Assembly (NCBI RefSeq): GCF_029852145.1
Contig: NC_079976.1
Location: 13,501,104-13,565,103, forward strand
Reading direction: 5' to 3'
Source: Microplitis mediator
Taxonomy: Eukaryota > Arthropoda > Insecta > Hymenoptera > Braconidae
DNA: 64,000 bases
Of the stretch, positions 29,101 through 38,964 are shown piece by piece. The stretch's first letter is position 1. Every line of letters starts with the position of its first letter. The notes under the pieces are model-generated. The model searched no databases. It was not told where the DNA came from and worked only from the letters and a program-made list of their open reading frames with translations. A program made the translations under genes and the position numbers.

Positions 29101-32100
29101 ATGGCACATATTGAAAAAATTTAAGTTATGGTGGTAAACTTAAGAGCCAAAAATATAATATAAAAGACAACTATGTCAGATTAAGAAAAAAAAAGGAAAA
29201 AATTTATAGATGTTAAAAAAATGACACAAAGTACAACTGATTGGCAAAAAATTAAGTGATAGTACTTTGCAAACTATCCGCCGCCATATACTTGTATGTT
29301 ATTTGAATGAAAATAACAATTCATTTTAACGCCGGCTCGTACTAGTATGAGTTGTCGGCTGTTCATAAAGTAAGCATACAAATGCTTACAATTTTATATG
29401 TTAACGTACAAAAGACAAAAACTACTGAACATAATGGCACATATTGAAAAAACTTAAGTTATGGTGGTAAACTTAAGAGCCAAAAATATAATGTAGAAGA
29501 CTACCATGTCAGATTAAGAAAAAAAAAAGAAAAAATTTATAGATGTCAAAAAATGACACAAAGTCCAAGTGATTGGCAAAAATTTAAGTGATAGTACTTT
29601 GCAAACAATCCGCCGCCATATACTTGTATGTTATTTGAATGAAAATAACAATTCATTTTAACGCCGGCTCGTACTAGTATGAGTTGTCGGCTGTTCATAA
29701 AGTACGCATACAAACGCTTACAATTTTATATGTTAACGTACAAAAGACAAAAACTACTGAACATAATGGCACATATTGAAAGAACTTAAGTTATGGTGGT
29801 AAACTTAAGAGCCAAAAATATAATATAAAAGACAACTATGTCAGATTAAGAAAAAAAAAGGAAAAAATTTAGATATGTCAAAAAATGACACAAAGTACAA
29901 CTGATTGGCAGAAAATTAAGTGATAGTACTTTGCAAACTATCCGCCGCCATATACTTGTATGTTATTTGAATGAAAATAACAATTCATTTTAACGCCGGC
30001 TCGTACTAGTATGAGTTGTCGGCTGTTCATAAAGTACGCATACAAATGCTTACAATTTTATATGTTAACGTACAAAAGACAAAAACTACTAAACATAATG
30101 GCACATATTGAAAGAACTCAAGTTATGGTGGTAAACTTAAGAGCCAAAAATATAATATAAAAGACAACTATGTCAGATTAAGAAAAAAAAAGGAAAAAAT
30201 TTATATATGTCAAAAAATGACACAAAGTACAACTGATTGGCAAAAAATTAAGTGATAGTACTTTGCAAACTATTCGCCGCCATATACTTGTATGTTATTT
30301 GAATGAAAATAACAATTCATTTTAACGCCGGCTCGTACTAGTATGAGTTGTCGGCTGTTCATAAAGTACGCATACAAATGCTTACAATTTTATGTGTTAA
30401 CGTACAAAAGACAAAAACTACTAAACATAATGGCACATATTGAAAAAACTCAAGTTATGGTGGTAAACTTAAGAGCCAAAAATATAATATAAAAGACAAC
30501 TATGTCAGATTAAGAAAAAAAAAGGAAAAAATTTATATATGTCAAAAAATGACACAAAGTACAACTGATTGGCAAAAAATTAAGTGATAGTACTTTGCAA
30601 ACTATCCGCCGCCATATACTTGTATGTTATTTGAATGAAAATAACAATTCATTTTAACGCCGGCTCGTACTAGTATGAGTTGTCGGCTGTTCATAAAGTA
30701 CGCATACAAATGCTTACAATTTTATATGTTAACGTACAAAAGACAAAAACTACTAAACATAATGGCACATATTGAAAAAACTTAAGTTATGGTGGTAAAC
30801 TTAAGAGCCAAAAATATAATATAAAAAACAACTATGTCAGATTAAGAAAAATAAAGGAAAAAATTTATAGATGTCAAAAAATGACACAAAGTACAACTGA
30901 TTGGCGAAAAATTAAGTGATAGTACTTTGCAAACTATCCGCCGCCATATACTTGTATGTTATTTGATTGAAAATAACAATTCATTTCAACCTCGGCTCGT
31001 ACTAGTATGAGTTGTCGGCTGTTCATAAAGTACGCATACAAATGCTTACAATTTTATATGTTAACGTACAAAAGACAAAAACTACTAAACATAATGGGAC
31101 ATATTGAAAAAACTTAAGTTATGGTGGTAAACTTAAGAGCCAAAAATATAATATAAAAGACAACTATGTCAGATTAAGAAAAAAAAAGGAAAAAATTTAT
31201 ATATGTCAAAAAATGACACAAAGTACAACTGATTGGCAAAAAATTAAGTGATAGTACTTTGCAAACTATCCGCCGCCATATACTTGTATGTTATTTGAAT
31301 GAAAATAACAATTCATTTTAACGCCGGCTCGTACTAGTATGAGTTGTCGGCTGTTCATAAAGTACGCATACAAATGCTTACAATTTTATATGTTAACGTA
31401 CAAAAGACAAAAACTACTAAACATAATGGCACATATTGAAAAAACTTAAGTTATGGTGGTAAACTTAAGAGCCAAAAATATAATATAAAAAACAACTATG
31501 TCAGATTAAGAAAAAAAAAGGAAAAAATTCATAGATGTCAAAAAATGACACAAAGTACGACTGATTGGCGAAAAATTAAGTGATAGTACTTTGCAAACTA
31601 TCCGCCGCCATATACTTGTATGTTATTTGATTGAAAATAACAATTCATTTTAACCTCGGCTCGTACTAGTATGAGTTGTCGGCTGTTCATAAAGTACGCA
31701 TACAAATGCTTACAATTTTATATGTTAACGTACAAAAGACAAAAACTACTAAACATAATGGGACATATTGAAAAAACTTAAGTTATGGTGGTAAACTTAA
31801 GAGCCACAAATATAATATAAAAGACAACTATGTCAGATTAAGAAAAAAAAAGGAAAAAATTTATATATGTCAAAAAATGACACAAAGTACAACTGATTGG
31901 CAAAAAATTAAGTGATAGTACTTTGCAAACTATCCGCCGCCATATACTTGTATGTTATTTGAATGAAAATAACAATTCATTTTAACGCCGGCTCGTACTA
32001 GTATGAGTTGTCGGCTGTTTATAAAGTACGCATACAAATGCTTACAATTTTATATGATAACGTACAAAAGACAAAAACTACTAAACATAATGGCACATAT

Positions 32101-33555
32101 TGAAAAAACTTAAGTTATGGTGGTAAACTTAGGAGCCAAAAATATAATATAAAAGACAACTATGTCAGATTAAGAAAAAAAAAGGAAAAAATTTAGATAT
32201 GTCAAAAAATGACACAAAGTACAACTGATTGGCAGAAAATTAAGTGATAGTACTTTGCAAACTATCCGCCGCCATATACTTGTATGTTATTTGAATGAAA
32301 ATAACAATTCATTTTAACGCCGGCTCGTACTAGTATGAGTTGTCGGCTGTTCATAAAGTACGCATACAAATGCTTACAATTTTATATGTTAACGTACAAA
32401 AGACAAAAACTACTAAACATAATGGCACATATTGAAAGAACTTAAGTTATGGTGGTAAACTTAAGAGCCAAAAATATAATATAAAAGACAACTATGTCAG
32501 ATTAAGAAAAAAAAAGGAAAAAATTTATATATGTCAAAAAATGACACAAAGTACAACTGATTGGCAAAAATTTAAGTGATAGTACTTTGCAAAGTATCCG
32601 CCACCATATACTTGTATGTTATTTGAATGAAAATAACAATTCATTTGAACGCCGGCTCGTACTAGTATGAGTTGTCGGCTGTTCATAAAGTAAGCATACA
32701 AATGCTTACAATTTTATATGTTAACGTACAAAAGACAAAAACTACTAAACATAATGGCACATATTGAAAGAACTTAAGTTATGGTGGTAAACTTAAGAGC
32801 CAAAAATATAATATAAAAGACAACTATGTCAGATTAAGAAAAATAGAGGAAAAAATTTATAGATGTCAAAAAATGACACAAAGTACAACTGATTGGCAAA
32901 AAATTAAGTGATAGTACTTTGCAAACTATCCGCCGCCATATACTTGCATGTTATTTGAATGAAAATAACAATTCATTTTAACGCCGGCTCGTACTAGTAT
33001 GAGTTGTCGGCTGTTCATAAAGTACGCATACAAATGCTTACAATTTTATATGTTAACGTACAAAAGACAAAAACTACTAAACATAATGGCACATATTGAA
33101 AGAACTTAAGTTATGGTGGTAAACTTAAGAGCCAAAAATATTATATAAAAGACAACTATGTCAGATTAAGAAAAAAAAAAGAAAAAATTTATAGATGTCA
33201 AAAAATGACACAAAGTACAAGTGATTGGCAAAAAATTAAGTGATAGTACTTTGCAAAGTATCCGCCACCATATACTTGAATGTTATTTGAATGAAAATAA
33301 CAATTCATTTGAACGCCGGCTCGTACTAGTATGAGTTGTCGGCTGTTCATAAAGTAAGCATACAAATGCTTACAATTTTATATGTTAACGTACAAAAGAC
33401 AAAAACTACTAAACATAATGGCACATATTGAAAAAACTTAAGTTATGGTGGTAAACTTAAGAGCCAAAAATATAATATAAAAGACAACTATGTCAGATTA
33501 AGAAAAAAAAAAGAAAAAATTTATAGATGTCAAAAAATGACACAAAGTACAAGTG

Positions 33556-34550
33556 ATTAGCAAAAAATTAAGTGATAGTACTTTGCAAACTATCCGCCGC
33601 CATATACTTGTATGTTATTTGAATGAAAATAACAATTCATTTTAACGCCGGCTCGTACTAGTATGAGTTGTCGGCTGTTCATAAAGTACGCATACAAATG
33701 CTTACAATTTTATATGTTAACGTACAAAAGACAAAAACTACTAAACATAATGGCACATATTGAAAAAACTTAAGTTATAGTGGTAAACTTAAGAGCCAAA
33801 AATATAATATAAAAGACAACTATGTCAGATTAAGAAAAAAAAAAGAAAAAATTTATAGATGTCAAAAAATGACACAAAGTACAAGTGATTAGCAAAAAAT
33901 TAAGTGATAGTACTTTGCAAACTATCCGCCGCCATATACTTGTATGTTATTTGAATGAAAATAACAATTCATTTTAACGCCGGCTCGTACTAGTATGAGT
34001 TGTCGGCTGTTCATAAAGTACGCATACAAATGCTTACAATTTTATATGTTAACGTACAAAAGACAAAAACTACTAAACATAATGGCACATATTGAAAAAA
34101 CTTAAGTTATGGTGGTAAACTTAAGAGCCAAAAATATAATATAAAAGACAACTATGTCAGATTAAGAAAAAAAAAAGAAAAAATTTATAGATGTCAAAAA
34201 ATGACACAAAGTACAAGTGATTAGCAAAAAATTAAGTGATAGTACTTTGCAAACTATCCGCCGCCTTATACTTGTATGTTATTTGAATGAAAATAACAAT
34301 TCATTTTAACGCCGGCTCGTACTAGTATGAGTTGTCGGCTGTTCATAAAGTACGCATACAAATGCTTACAATTTTATATGTTAACGTACAAAAGACAAAA
34401 ACTACTAAACATAATGGCACATATTGAAAAAACTTAAGTTATGGTGGTAAACTTAAGAGCCAAAAATATAATATAAAAAACAACTATGTCAGATTAAGAA
34501 AAATAAAGGAAAAAATTTATAGATGTCAAAAAATGACACAAAGTACAACT
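33556..34550 (+). repeat. Three consecutive near-identical monomers with GATTAG variant
   Basis: AAGTGATTAGCAAAAAATT occurs at three successive 332-bp steps (near 33555, 33887 and 34219). Elsewhere GATTAG appears only with CAGAAAATT. This marks a single-monomer amplification just upstream of the transposon. Confidence 0.65.
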
Positions 34551-35442
34551 GATTGGCGAAAAATTAAGTGATAGTACTTTGCAAACTATCCGCCGCCATA
34601 TACTTGTATGTTATTTGATTGAAAATAACAATTCATTTCAACCTCGGCTCGTACTAGTATGAGTTGTCGGCTGTTCATAAAGTACGCATACAAATGCTTA
34701 CAATTTTATATGTTAACGTACAAAAGACAAAAACTACTCAACATAATGGGACATATTGAAAAAACTTAAGTTATGGTGGTAAACTTAAGAGCCACAAATA
34801 TAATATAAAAGACAACTATGTCAGATTAAGAAAAAAAAAGGAAAAAATTTATATATGTCAAAAAATGACACAAAGTACAACTGATTGGCAAAAAATTAAG
34901 TGATAGTACTTTGCAAACTATTCGCCGCCATATACTTGTATGTTATTTGAATGAAAATAACAATTCATTTTAACGCCGGCTCGTACTAGTATGAGTTGTC
35001 GGCTGTTCATAAAGTACGCATACAAATGCTTACAATTTTATGTGTTAACGTACAAAAGACAAAAACTACTAAACATAATGGCACATATTGAAAAAACTCA
35101 AGTTATGGTGGTAAACTTAAGAGCCAAAAATATAATATAAAAGACAACTATGTCAGATTAAGAAAAAAAAAGGAAAAAATTTATATATGTCAAAAAATGA
35201 CACAAAGTACAACTGATTGGCAAAAAATTAAGTGATAGTACTTTGCAAACTATCCGCCGCCATATACTTGTATGTTATTTGAATGAAAATAACAATTCAT
35301 TTTAACGCCGGCTCGTACTAGTATGAGTTGTCGGCTGTTCATAAAGTACGCATACAAATGCTTACAATTTTATATGTTAACGTACAAAAGACAAAAACTA
35401 CTAAACATAATGGCACATATTGAAAAAACTTAAGTTATGGTG

Positions 35443-35451
35443 GTAAACTTA
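35443..35451. repeat. Target-site duplication, left copy (9 bp)
   Basis: GTAAACTTA immediately precedes the transposon and is repeated exactly at 38956-38964. In the satellite this sequence occurs once per monomer and is followed by AGAGCC, which is what follows the right copy. A 9-bp duplication is characteristic of the Mutator superfamily. Confidence 0.9.
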
Positions 35452-35623
35452 GGTGACACGCGTTAATATCCCCGGACAAAATATCTCCGACAAAATATCC
35501 CCGACAAAATATCCCCGGACATAATATCTCCGCGACAAAATATCCCCGGACATAATATCCCTGCGACAAAATATCCCCGCGACAAAATATCTCTTGACAA
35601 AATATCCTCCGACAAAATATCAC
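35452..35623 (+). repeat. Left terminal inverted repeat made of ~10 short units
   Basis: After a 13-bp terminal block ending in GCGTT come about ten units of 13-17 bp of the type ATATCCCCGGACAAA, alternating GGACA, CGACA and GCGACA forms. The sequence matches the right end unit for unit in inverted order and has the same length, 172 bp. Such subterminal repeats are usual binding sites for transposases; binding here is inferred. Confidence 0.88.
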
Positions 35624-35935
35624 AATAGTTCAAAATTTATATTAAAAATCATGTTTATAAATAAGTTTCAATGTAAATATATTATCGTTAGAATTTGAAA
35701 TTAAAAATTTAAAATTTAAAGAGTTGTATTGGAGTGCCATCTATTGTTTCATTTACAACTATCCTCTGGAATAGTCTATTTTATTAAGGATTCTAGGATT
35801 TAGGAAGAGTCTATTTGTAGCTAGGGGTGATCGGTTGTATGATGCGATGATAAATACTATTGATCATAATTGATTGTCGTTGGTTATTACCAGAATTTTT
35901 AATTATCGAGTCATTGTTATATTTCATTGAGAAAA
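35624..35935. other. 5' non-coding region of the transposon
   Basis: AT-rich leader between the left terminal repeat and the transposase start codon. I see no reading frame in it. It holds a possible TATA box at 35656-35663 and should contain the transposase promoter. Confidence 0.6.
35656..35663 (+). promoter_or_regulatory. Possible TATA box of the transposase gene
   Basis: TATAAATA lies 273 bp upstream of the chosen ATG and just inside the left terminal repeat. The surroundings are AT-rich, so a chance match is quite possible. Confidence 0.25.
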
Positions 35936-37442
35936 ATGACGTTAAAATTTATTAATTCACAAAAAGGAAAATTATTGTTATTCCATAATGGCGAGGTTTA
36001 TAGTAAAAAGAAATCAAATAAAAATTCAATTACATGGTTATGCACTACGCAAAATTGTAAGGTTTCAATTCATACTGATTCAGAAGAACCCACAGGTATG
36101 CATGTGTATGATATGAAAAATAAATTTTTTTTAAAGAAACATGTAGATTGTTATTATAAAAATTGTGTAATCATGTAGGTAATGTTGTTGGTGCAATTCC
36201 CATCCATGACCATCCGATCAATGCTGCAGCTATCAAAGCTAAGGTTTTAAAAGACAAAATTAAGCAAAAGTCGTTGGATAGCACTGATAAACCTAGAAAT
36301 ATAATATACAATGTGCTGCAAGGAGCAAAATCACCTGTTACAGCTATAATGCCAAAGTCTATTTCAATTGCTCGTGCTGTTCAACGTGTAAGAAAAAAAA
36401 CCGTTGCTCCCATTATTAATCCCCAAAGTCGTGGAGATACGTTCTGAATGATGAGTATAAATATACTCATGGAGGCGAATTATTTTTATTGCACGACAAT
36501 GGCGGCAACAAAAACAGATTTTTGGTTTTTACAACGCAAAAAAATTTGAATTACTTGACAACTTGTGAACAGTGGCTAAGTGACGGTACTTTTAAATGTG
36601 CACCATCAATATTTTATCAATTATATGTAATACATGGTCATAAAAATAACAAGTCACTGCCATTAGTGTATGTATTGGCTCCGAATAAGAGTCATTGCTT
36701 TTATGTTAATTTTTTAAAAATATTACGGAAAAGTATACCAAATTTTTTCCCCAAAAGGTTAACGGTTGATTTTGAAAAAGCTTATATGGATGCTTTTAAA
36801 TCAACCTTTGATGGGACAGAAATTGTTGGTTGTTATTTTCACTTTTCCCAAGCAGTGTGGCGTCACGTACAGTCTAATGGTTTACAAAAAAAATACAATA
36901 CGAATATTGTTTTTGCTAAAAATATTCGTATGCTTATTGCTTTAGCATTTGTTCCGCCGTGTGATGTTGTTCTAGCTTATGAAGAGTTGATTGCAACCGA
37001 ATATTATGACCGTAACAGTGATATTTTAGAAAATTTATTGGAATATTTCGAAGCCACTTGGATTGGGAAATTGAAACATAATCGAAAACGTCGTGAAAAA
37101 CCTTTTTTTGGGATTAAAGTATGGAATCATTACTCTTCTGTAAAGAATGATTTGCTTCGGTCAACTAATCCAGTTGAAGGCTGGCATTCTGGTGTGAATA
37201 AACGTATAACAGAGGCTCAATCCAGTATGACAGGTTTCTTAAATTTTTTGAAAGGAGAACAAGCATTAACAGAATTAGCAATTATCCAAATAAATACGGG
37301 ACTTGCTGTTGCTCCTCAGCGTCGCAAAGCTTATCGTGATTTTGATGAACGTATTAAAGTTATTGTGAATAATTATGATAGTGCTGAAAAAGTTGAATAT
37401 TTAAGCAACATTGCAAAAATTTTGTCTATAAAAGTTAACTAA
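35936..37442 (+). CDS. MULE transposase with N-terminal FLYWCH zinc finger; one intron, one frameshift
   Basis: DNA-cutting transposase of the Mutator superfamily, expected to bind the terminal repeats and move the element. The start is the ATG at 35936 (context AAAAATGA); the frame is open further upstream only from a TTG. Exon 1 is 35936-36095, the intron 36096-36178 and exon 2 36179-37442, giving about 474 residues, normal for FLYWCH-MULE proteins. FLYWCH finger: F5, Y22, W34, C36 and C41 in exon 1, with H63-D-H65 after the splice. The MULE core shows D in SDGTFK (36582-36584), D in TVDFEKA (36768-36770), C-x2-H in CYFHF (36831-36842) and a candidate catalytic E in NPVEGWH (37176-37178). 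One frameshift near 36443 separates the linker from the core, so the copy is probably inactive unless that base is a sequencing error. Codon use is AT-rich like the rest of the element. Confidence 0.88.
36096..36178 (+). other. GT-AG intron (83 bp) inside the FLYWCH finger
   Basis: It begins GTATGCATG after CCCACAG and ends ATCATGTAG before GTAATG. It contains an in-frame TAG at its end (36176-36178). Removing it joins a codon split after its first base (G|GT, glycine 54), changes frame from exon 1 to exon 2 correctly, and places the C-x4-C pair about 21 residues before H-x-H, the spacing expected of a FLYWCH finger. The polypyrimidine tract is weak. The size is typical of insect introns. Confidence 0.75.
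36439..36450 (+). other. Frameshift in the transposase gene
   Basis: The upstream frame reads ...PQSRGDTF and then stops (TGA at 36445-36447). The next frame is closed upstream by TAA at 36417-36419 and reads ...LNDEYKYTHGGELFLLHDNG into the MULE core. Family members read through this linker without a break, so loss of one base near 36442-36444 explains it. No splice sites fit here. Confidence 0.75.
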
Positions 37443-37572
37443 TATACACATATCGTAAGACCAAAAATTCAATGCATTTTAATATTCGTCAAAATAAATT
37501 TTTCGTAATAATTAAATTACTGAGACATCATAAATTATTGATAAGTTATTGATAAAGGATTGTTAAAATAAT
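37443..37572. other. Transposase 3' region
   Basis: AT-rich non-coding sequence directly after the stop codon, holding a likely polyadenylation signal at 37493-37498. No reading frame or structure otherwise. Confidence 0.5.
37493..37498 (+). terminator. Likely polyadenylation signal AATAAA
   Basis: Canonical AATAAA starting 51 bp after the transposase stop codon, on the coding strand. Because the region is AT-rich a chance match cannot be excluded. Confidence 0.4.
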
Positions 37573-38065
37573 AATTGTTGATCGTTAAAACAATATTATT
37601 ATATTTGTTCTATGTGTTAATTGTAAACTATTTCCTCGTTAATATTATAAATTTCATTATTATTATTTATTATTTTATTGTTTATCAATGATAAGTGTTT
37701 TCTGATTTCAAGGTGACTACAAAAAATATGACTGTTATTGATAGTAAAAAACAATAATATTAGATTTGTTCTACGTATTAATTGTGAACTATTTTCTTGT
37801 TAATATTATAAATTTCATTATAATTATTAATTATTTCATTGTTTATCACTGGTAATTGTTTTTTAATGTAAAGGTCACTCAAAAAAAAAAAATTATTTTG
37901 TTATCAATAGTAAAAACAATTTGATTGTATCTGTTTTATGTGTTCATTGGGAACTTTATTTTCGTTAATATCATTAATTTTACTATAATTATTTATTATT
38001 TAATGTGTAACAATAATAATTGCCTATTAATTTATGAGTGACAAAAAAAAAACGATTTTGTTTTA
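37573..38065 (+). repeat. Three degenerate tandem copies of a ~163-bp repeat
   Basis: Similar blocks recur with AAAACAAT, then TTTGTTCTATGTGTTAATTG, then a CTTTATTTTCGTTAATAT-like stretch, then TTTCATTATAATTATT. The TTTGTTC-like landmark is at 37604, 37765 and 37930, with spacings of 161 and 165 bp. Each copy ends in a short A-run after GGTGACT, GGTCACTC or GAGTGAC. The region is AT-rich and non-coding, internal to the transposon and unrelated to the satellite. Confidence 0.7.
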
Positions 38066-38217
38066 TGATATTAATAATTGAAATGAATAAATATGATAAA
38101 AGTGATATAAAAACATTATCGATTAGAAATTATTCGTTTTATATCTATTACAAAATGTTTGGATGATTAAAAGATAATATGTGGTAAGAACGATATTGAT
38201 TTTATTTATTATAACAT
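38066..38217. other. AT-rich non-coding spacer in the transposon
   Basis: AT-rich sequence after the third ~163-bp repeat. I see no gene or repeat in it. Confidence 0.4.
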
Positions 38218-38770
38218 CCCTGTCATGGTTTTCTTCGTGATGGAAAAAAAGTCCCAATCTCGGGGTGTGACGTGTTTTGGGCCCAGCACGATAACAAGCT
38301 TATGTGTTGGCCTATTTTCGAATAAACACACACAAAATCCGTGAAAAAAGGGCACAGCACGGTAATAAGCTAATTAATGTTCTCTACTAATGTATTTAAT
38401 TAATTGAAAATTTCTTATTTTTATGCTTCAATAGGCAAAGAGAAAGCAATAGACCTTGCAGGCCATCCCTGAAATTTCCCGTCTTGAACCTAAAAGGCAA
38501 TGGACCAAATCTAATAATAAAACTATTTTTTTTCTCCCTTCCGGGCGAAAAGCGTCAACTTTTCTCCCGTTGCTCGAAACGAAGTTGCCGCTTTCCGCCT
38601 CCGTCGAGGAGAAAAATAGTATTGACACCTTGGGCAGTGAATAAGAAAGCCTTAGATCACATGTTTGTTGAACTCGGCTTCGCCTCGGCCAACAATTACA
38701 TGAGATCTGAGACATTTCTTACTTTCCTGCCCTAGGTGTAAAATATACGATTTTATATTTCGTCACAGGG
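38218..38770. mobile_element. GC-richer block, possible nested non-autonomous element
   Basis: Base composition rises abruptly compared with the flanking AT-rich DNA. The left edge CCCTGTCATGG is an imperfect inverted match (8 of the first 10 bases) to the right edge CGTCACAGGG, and TATAAC lies outside or adjacent on both sides. Inside are two related blocks about 71 bp apart, both around CAGCACG-TAA-AAGCT (near 38284 and 38355). Short overlapping reading frames (38428-38735, both strands) resemble nothing I recognise. No convincing target duplication was found, so this could instead be ordinary internal sequence of the MULE. Confidence 0.35.
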
Positions 38771-38783
38771 TTATATTGTTCCT

Positions 38784-38955
38784 GGGATATTTAGTCGGGG
38801 GATATATTGTCGAGGGATATATTGTCGCGGGGATATTTTGTCGCAGGGATATTATGTCCGGGGATATTTCGTCGCGGGGATATTATGTCCGGGGATATTT
38901 TGTCGGGGATATTTTGTCGGGGATATTTTGTCCGGGGATATTAACGCACGTAACC
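38784..38955 (-). repeat. Right terminal inverted repeat made of ~10 short units
   Basis: Inverted copy of 35452-35623. Units GGGGATATTTTGTC and variants (GTCCG, GTCGCG, TATGTCC) follow the same order as on the left when read inward. Innermost units are more diverged (GATATATTGTC, GATATTTAGTC). Confidence 0.88.
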
Positions 38956-38964
38956 GTAAACTTA
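38956..38964. repeat. Target-site duplication, right copy (9 bp)
   Basis: Exact copy of the 9 bp at 35443-35451, directly after the terminal TAACC of the element and continuing into satellite (AGAGCC). Confidence 0.9.

Larger units (their letters stand above)
1..35451 (+). repeat. Satellite array, left part, ~332-bp monomer, ~107 copies
   Basis: Uninterrupted head-to-tail tandem repeat. The landmark CGCCGGCTCG recurs at 111, 444, 776, 1108 and 1440, giving a period of 332 (333 for the first step), and the pattern continues to the transposon. All copies share one orientation. Copies are near identical and differ by scattered substitutions and by the length of an A-run. The window starts inside a monomer, so the array continues upstream. 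No gene is present: the short reading frames here are repeats of the monomer. Apart from satellite I see nothing else in this stretch. Role is inferred: long homogeneous arrays of this kind are usually centromeric or heterochromatic. Confidence 0.97.
35452..38955 (+). mobile_element. Mutator-like (MULE) DNA transposon, 3,504 bp, near-intact
   Basis: The element is bounded by a perfect 9-bp target-site duplication and 172-bp terminal inverted repeats (35452-35623 and 38784-38955). The extreme ends are GGTGACACGCGTT on the left and, reverse-complemented, GGTTACGTGCGTT on the right. It encodes one transposase with a FLYWCH zinc finger and MULE core, disrupted by a single frameshift. The remaining sequence is non-coding: about 310 bp 5' of the gene and about 1.3 kb 3' of it, including a degenerate triple repeat and a GC-richer block. 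It inserted into an already formed satellite array. Only one copy is present in the window. The superfamily call rests on the transposase together with the 9-bp duplication. Confidence 0.93.

Noticed and set aside
35435..35623. 62-codon minus-strand frame, and plus-strand frames at 38776-39080
   Set aside because: They are the repeated GATATTTTGTC units of the terminal inverted repeats read as protein (GYFV/DILS-type repeats), running into satellite.
36163..36447. Separate small gene starting at 36163
   Set aside because: It starts at a TTG inside the intron. Its real content is the second part of the FLYWCH-MULE protein, joined by splicing.
36489..36491. Start codon of a separate core transposase
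   Set aside because: It is a TTG, not used as a start here. The frame reads upstream through LNDEYKYTHGGELFLL, which is the conserved linker of the same protein.
38428..38735. Three overlapping short frames (both strands) in the GC-richer block
   Set aside because: GC-rich sequence has fewer chance stops. The frames overlap one another, match no domain I recognise and lack a credible gene context.
38218..38770. Assigning the GC-richer block to a named superfamily such as hAT or piggyBac
   Set aside because: The ends are only imperfectly inverted, no clear target duplication was found and no transposase is present.
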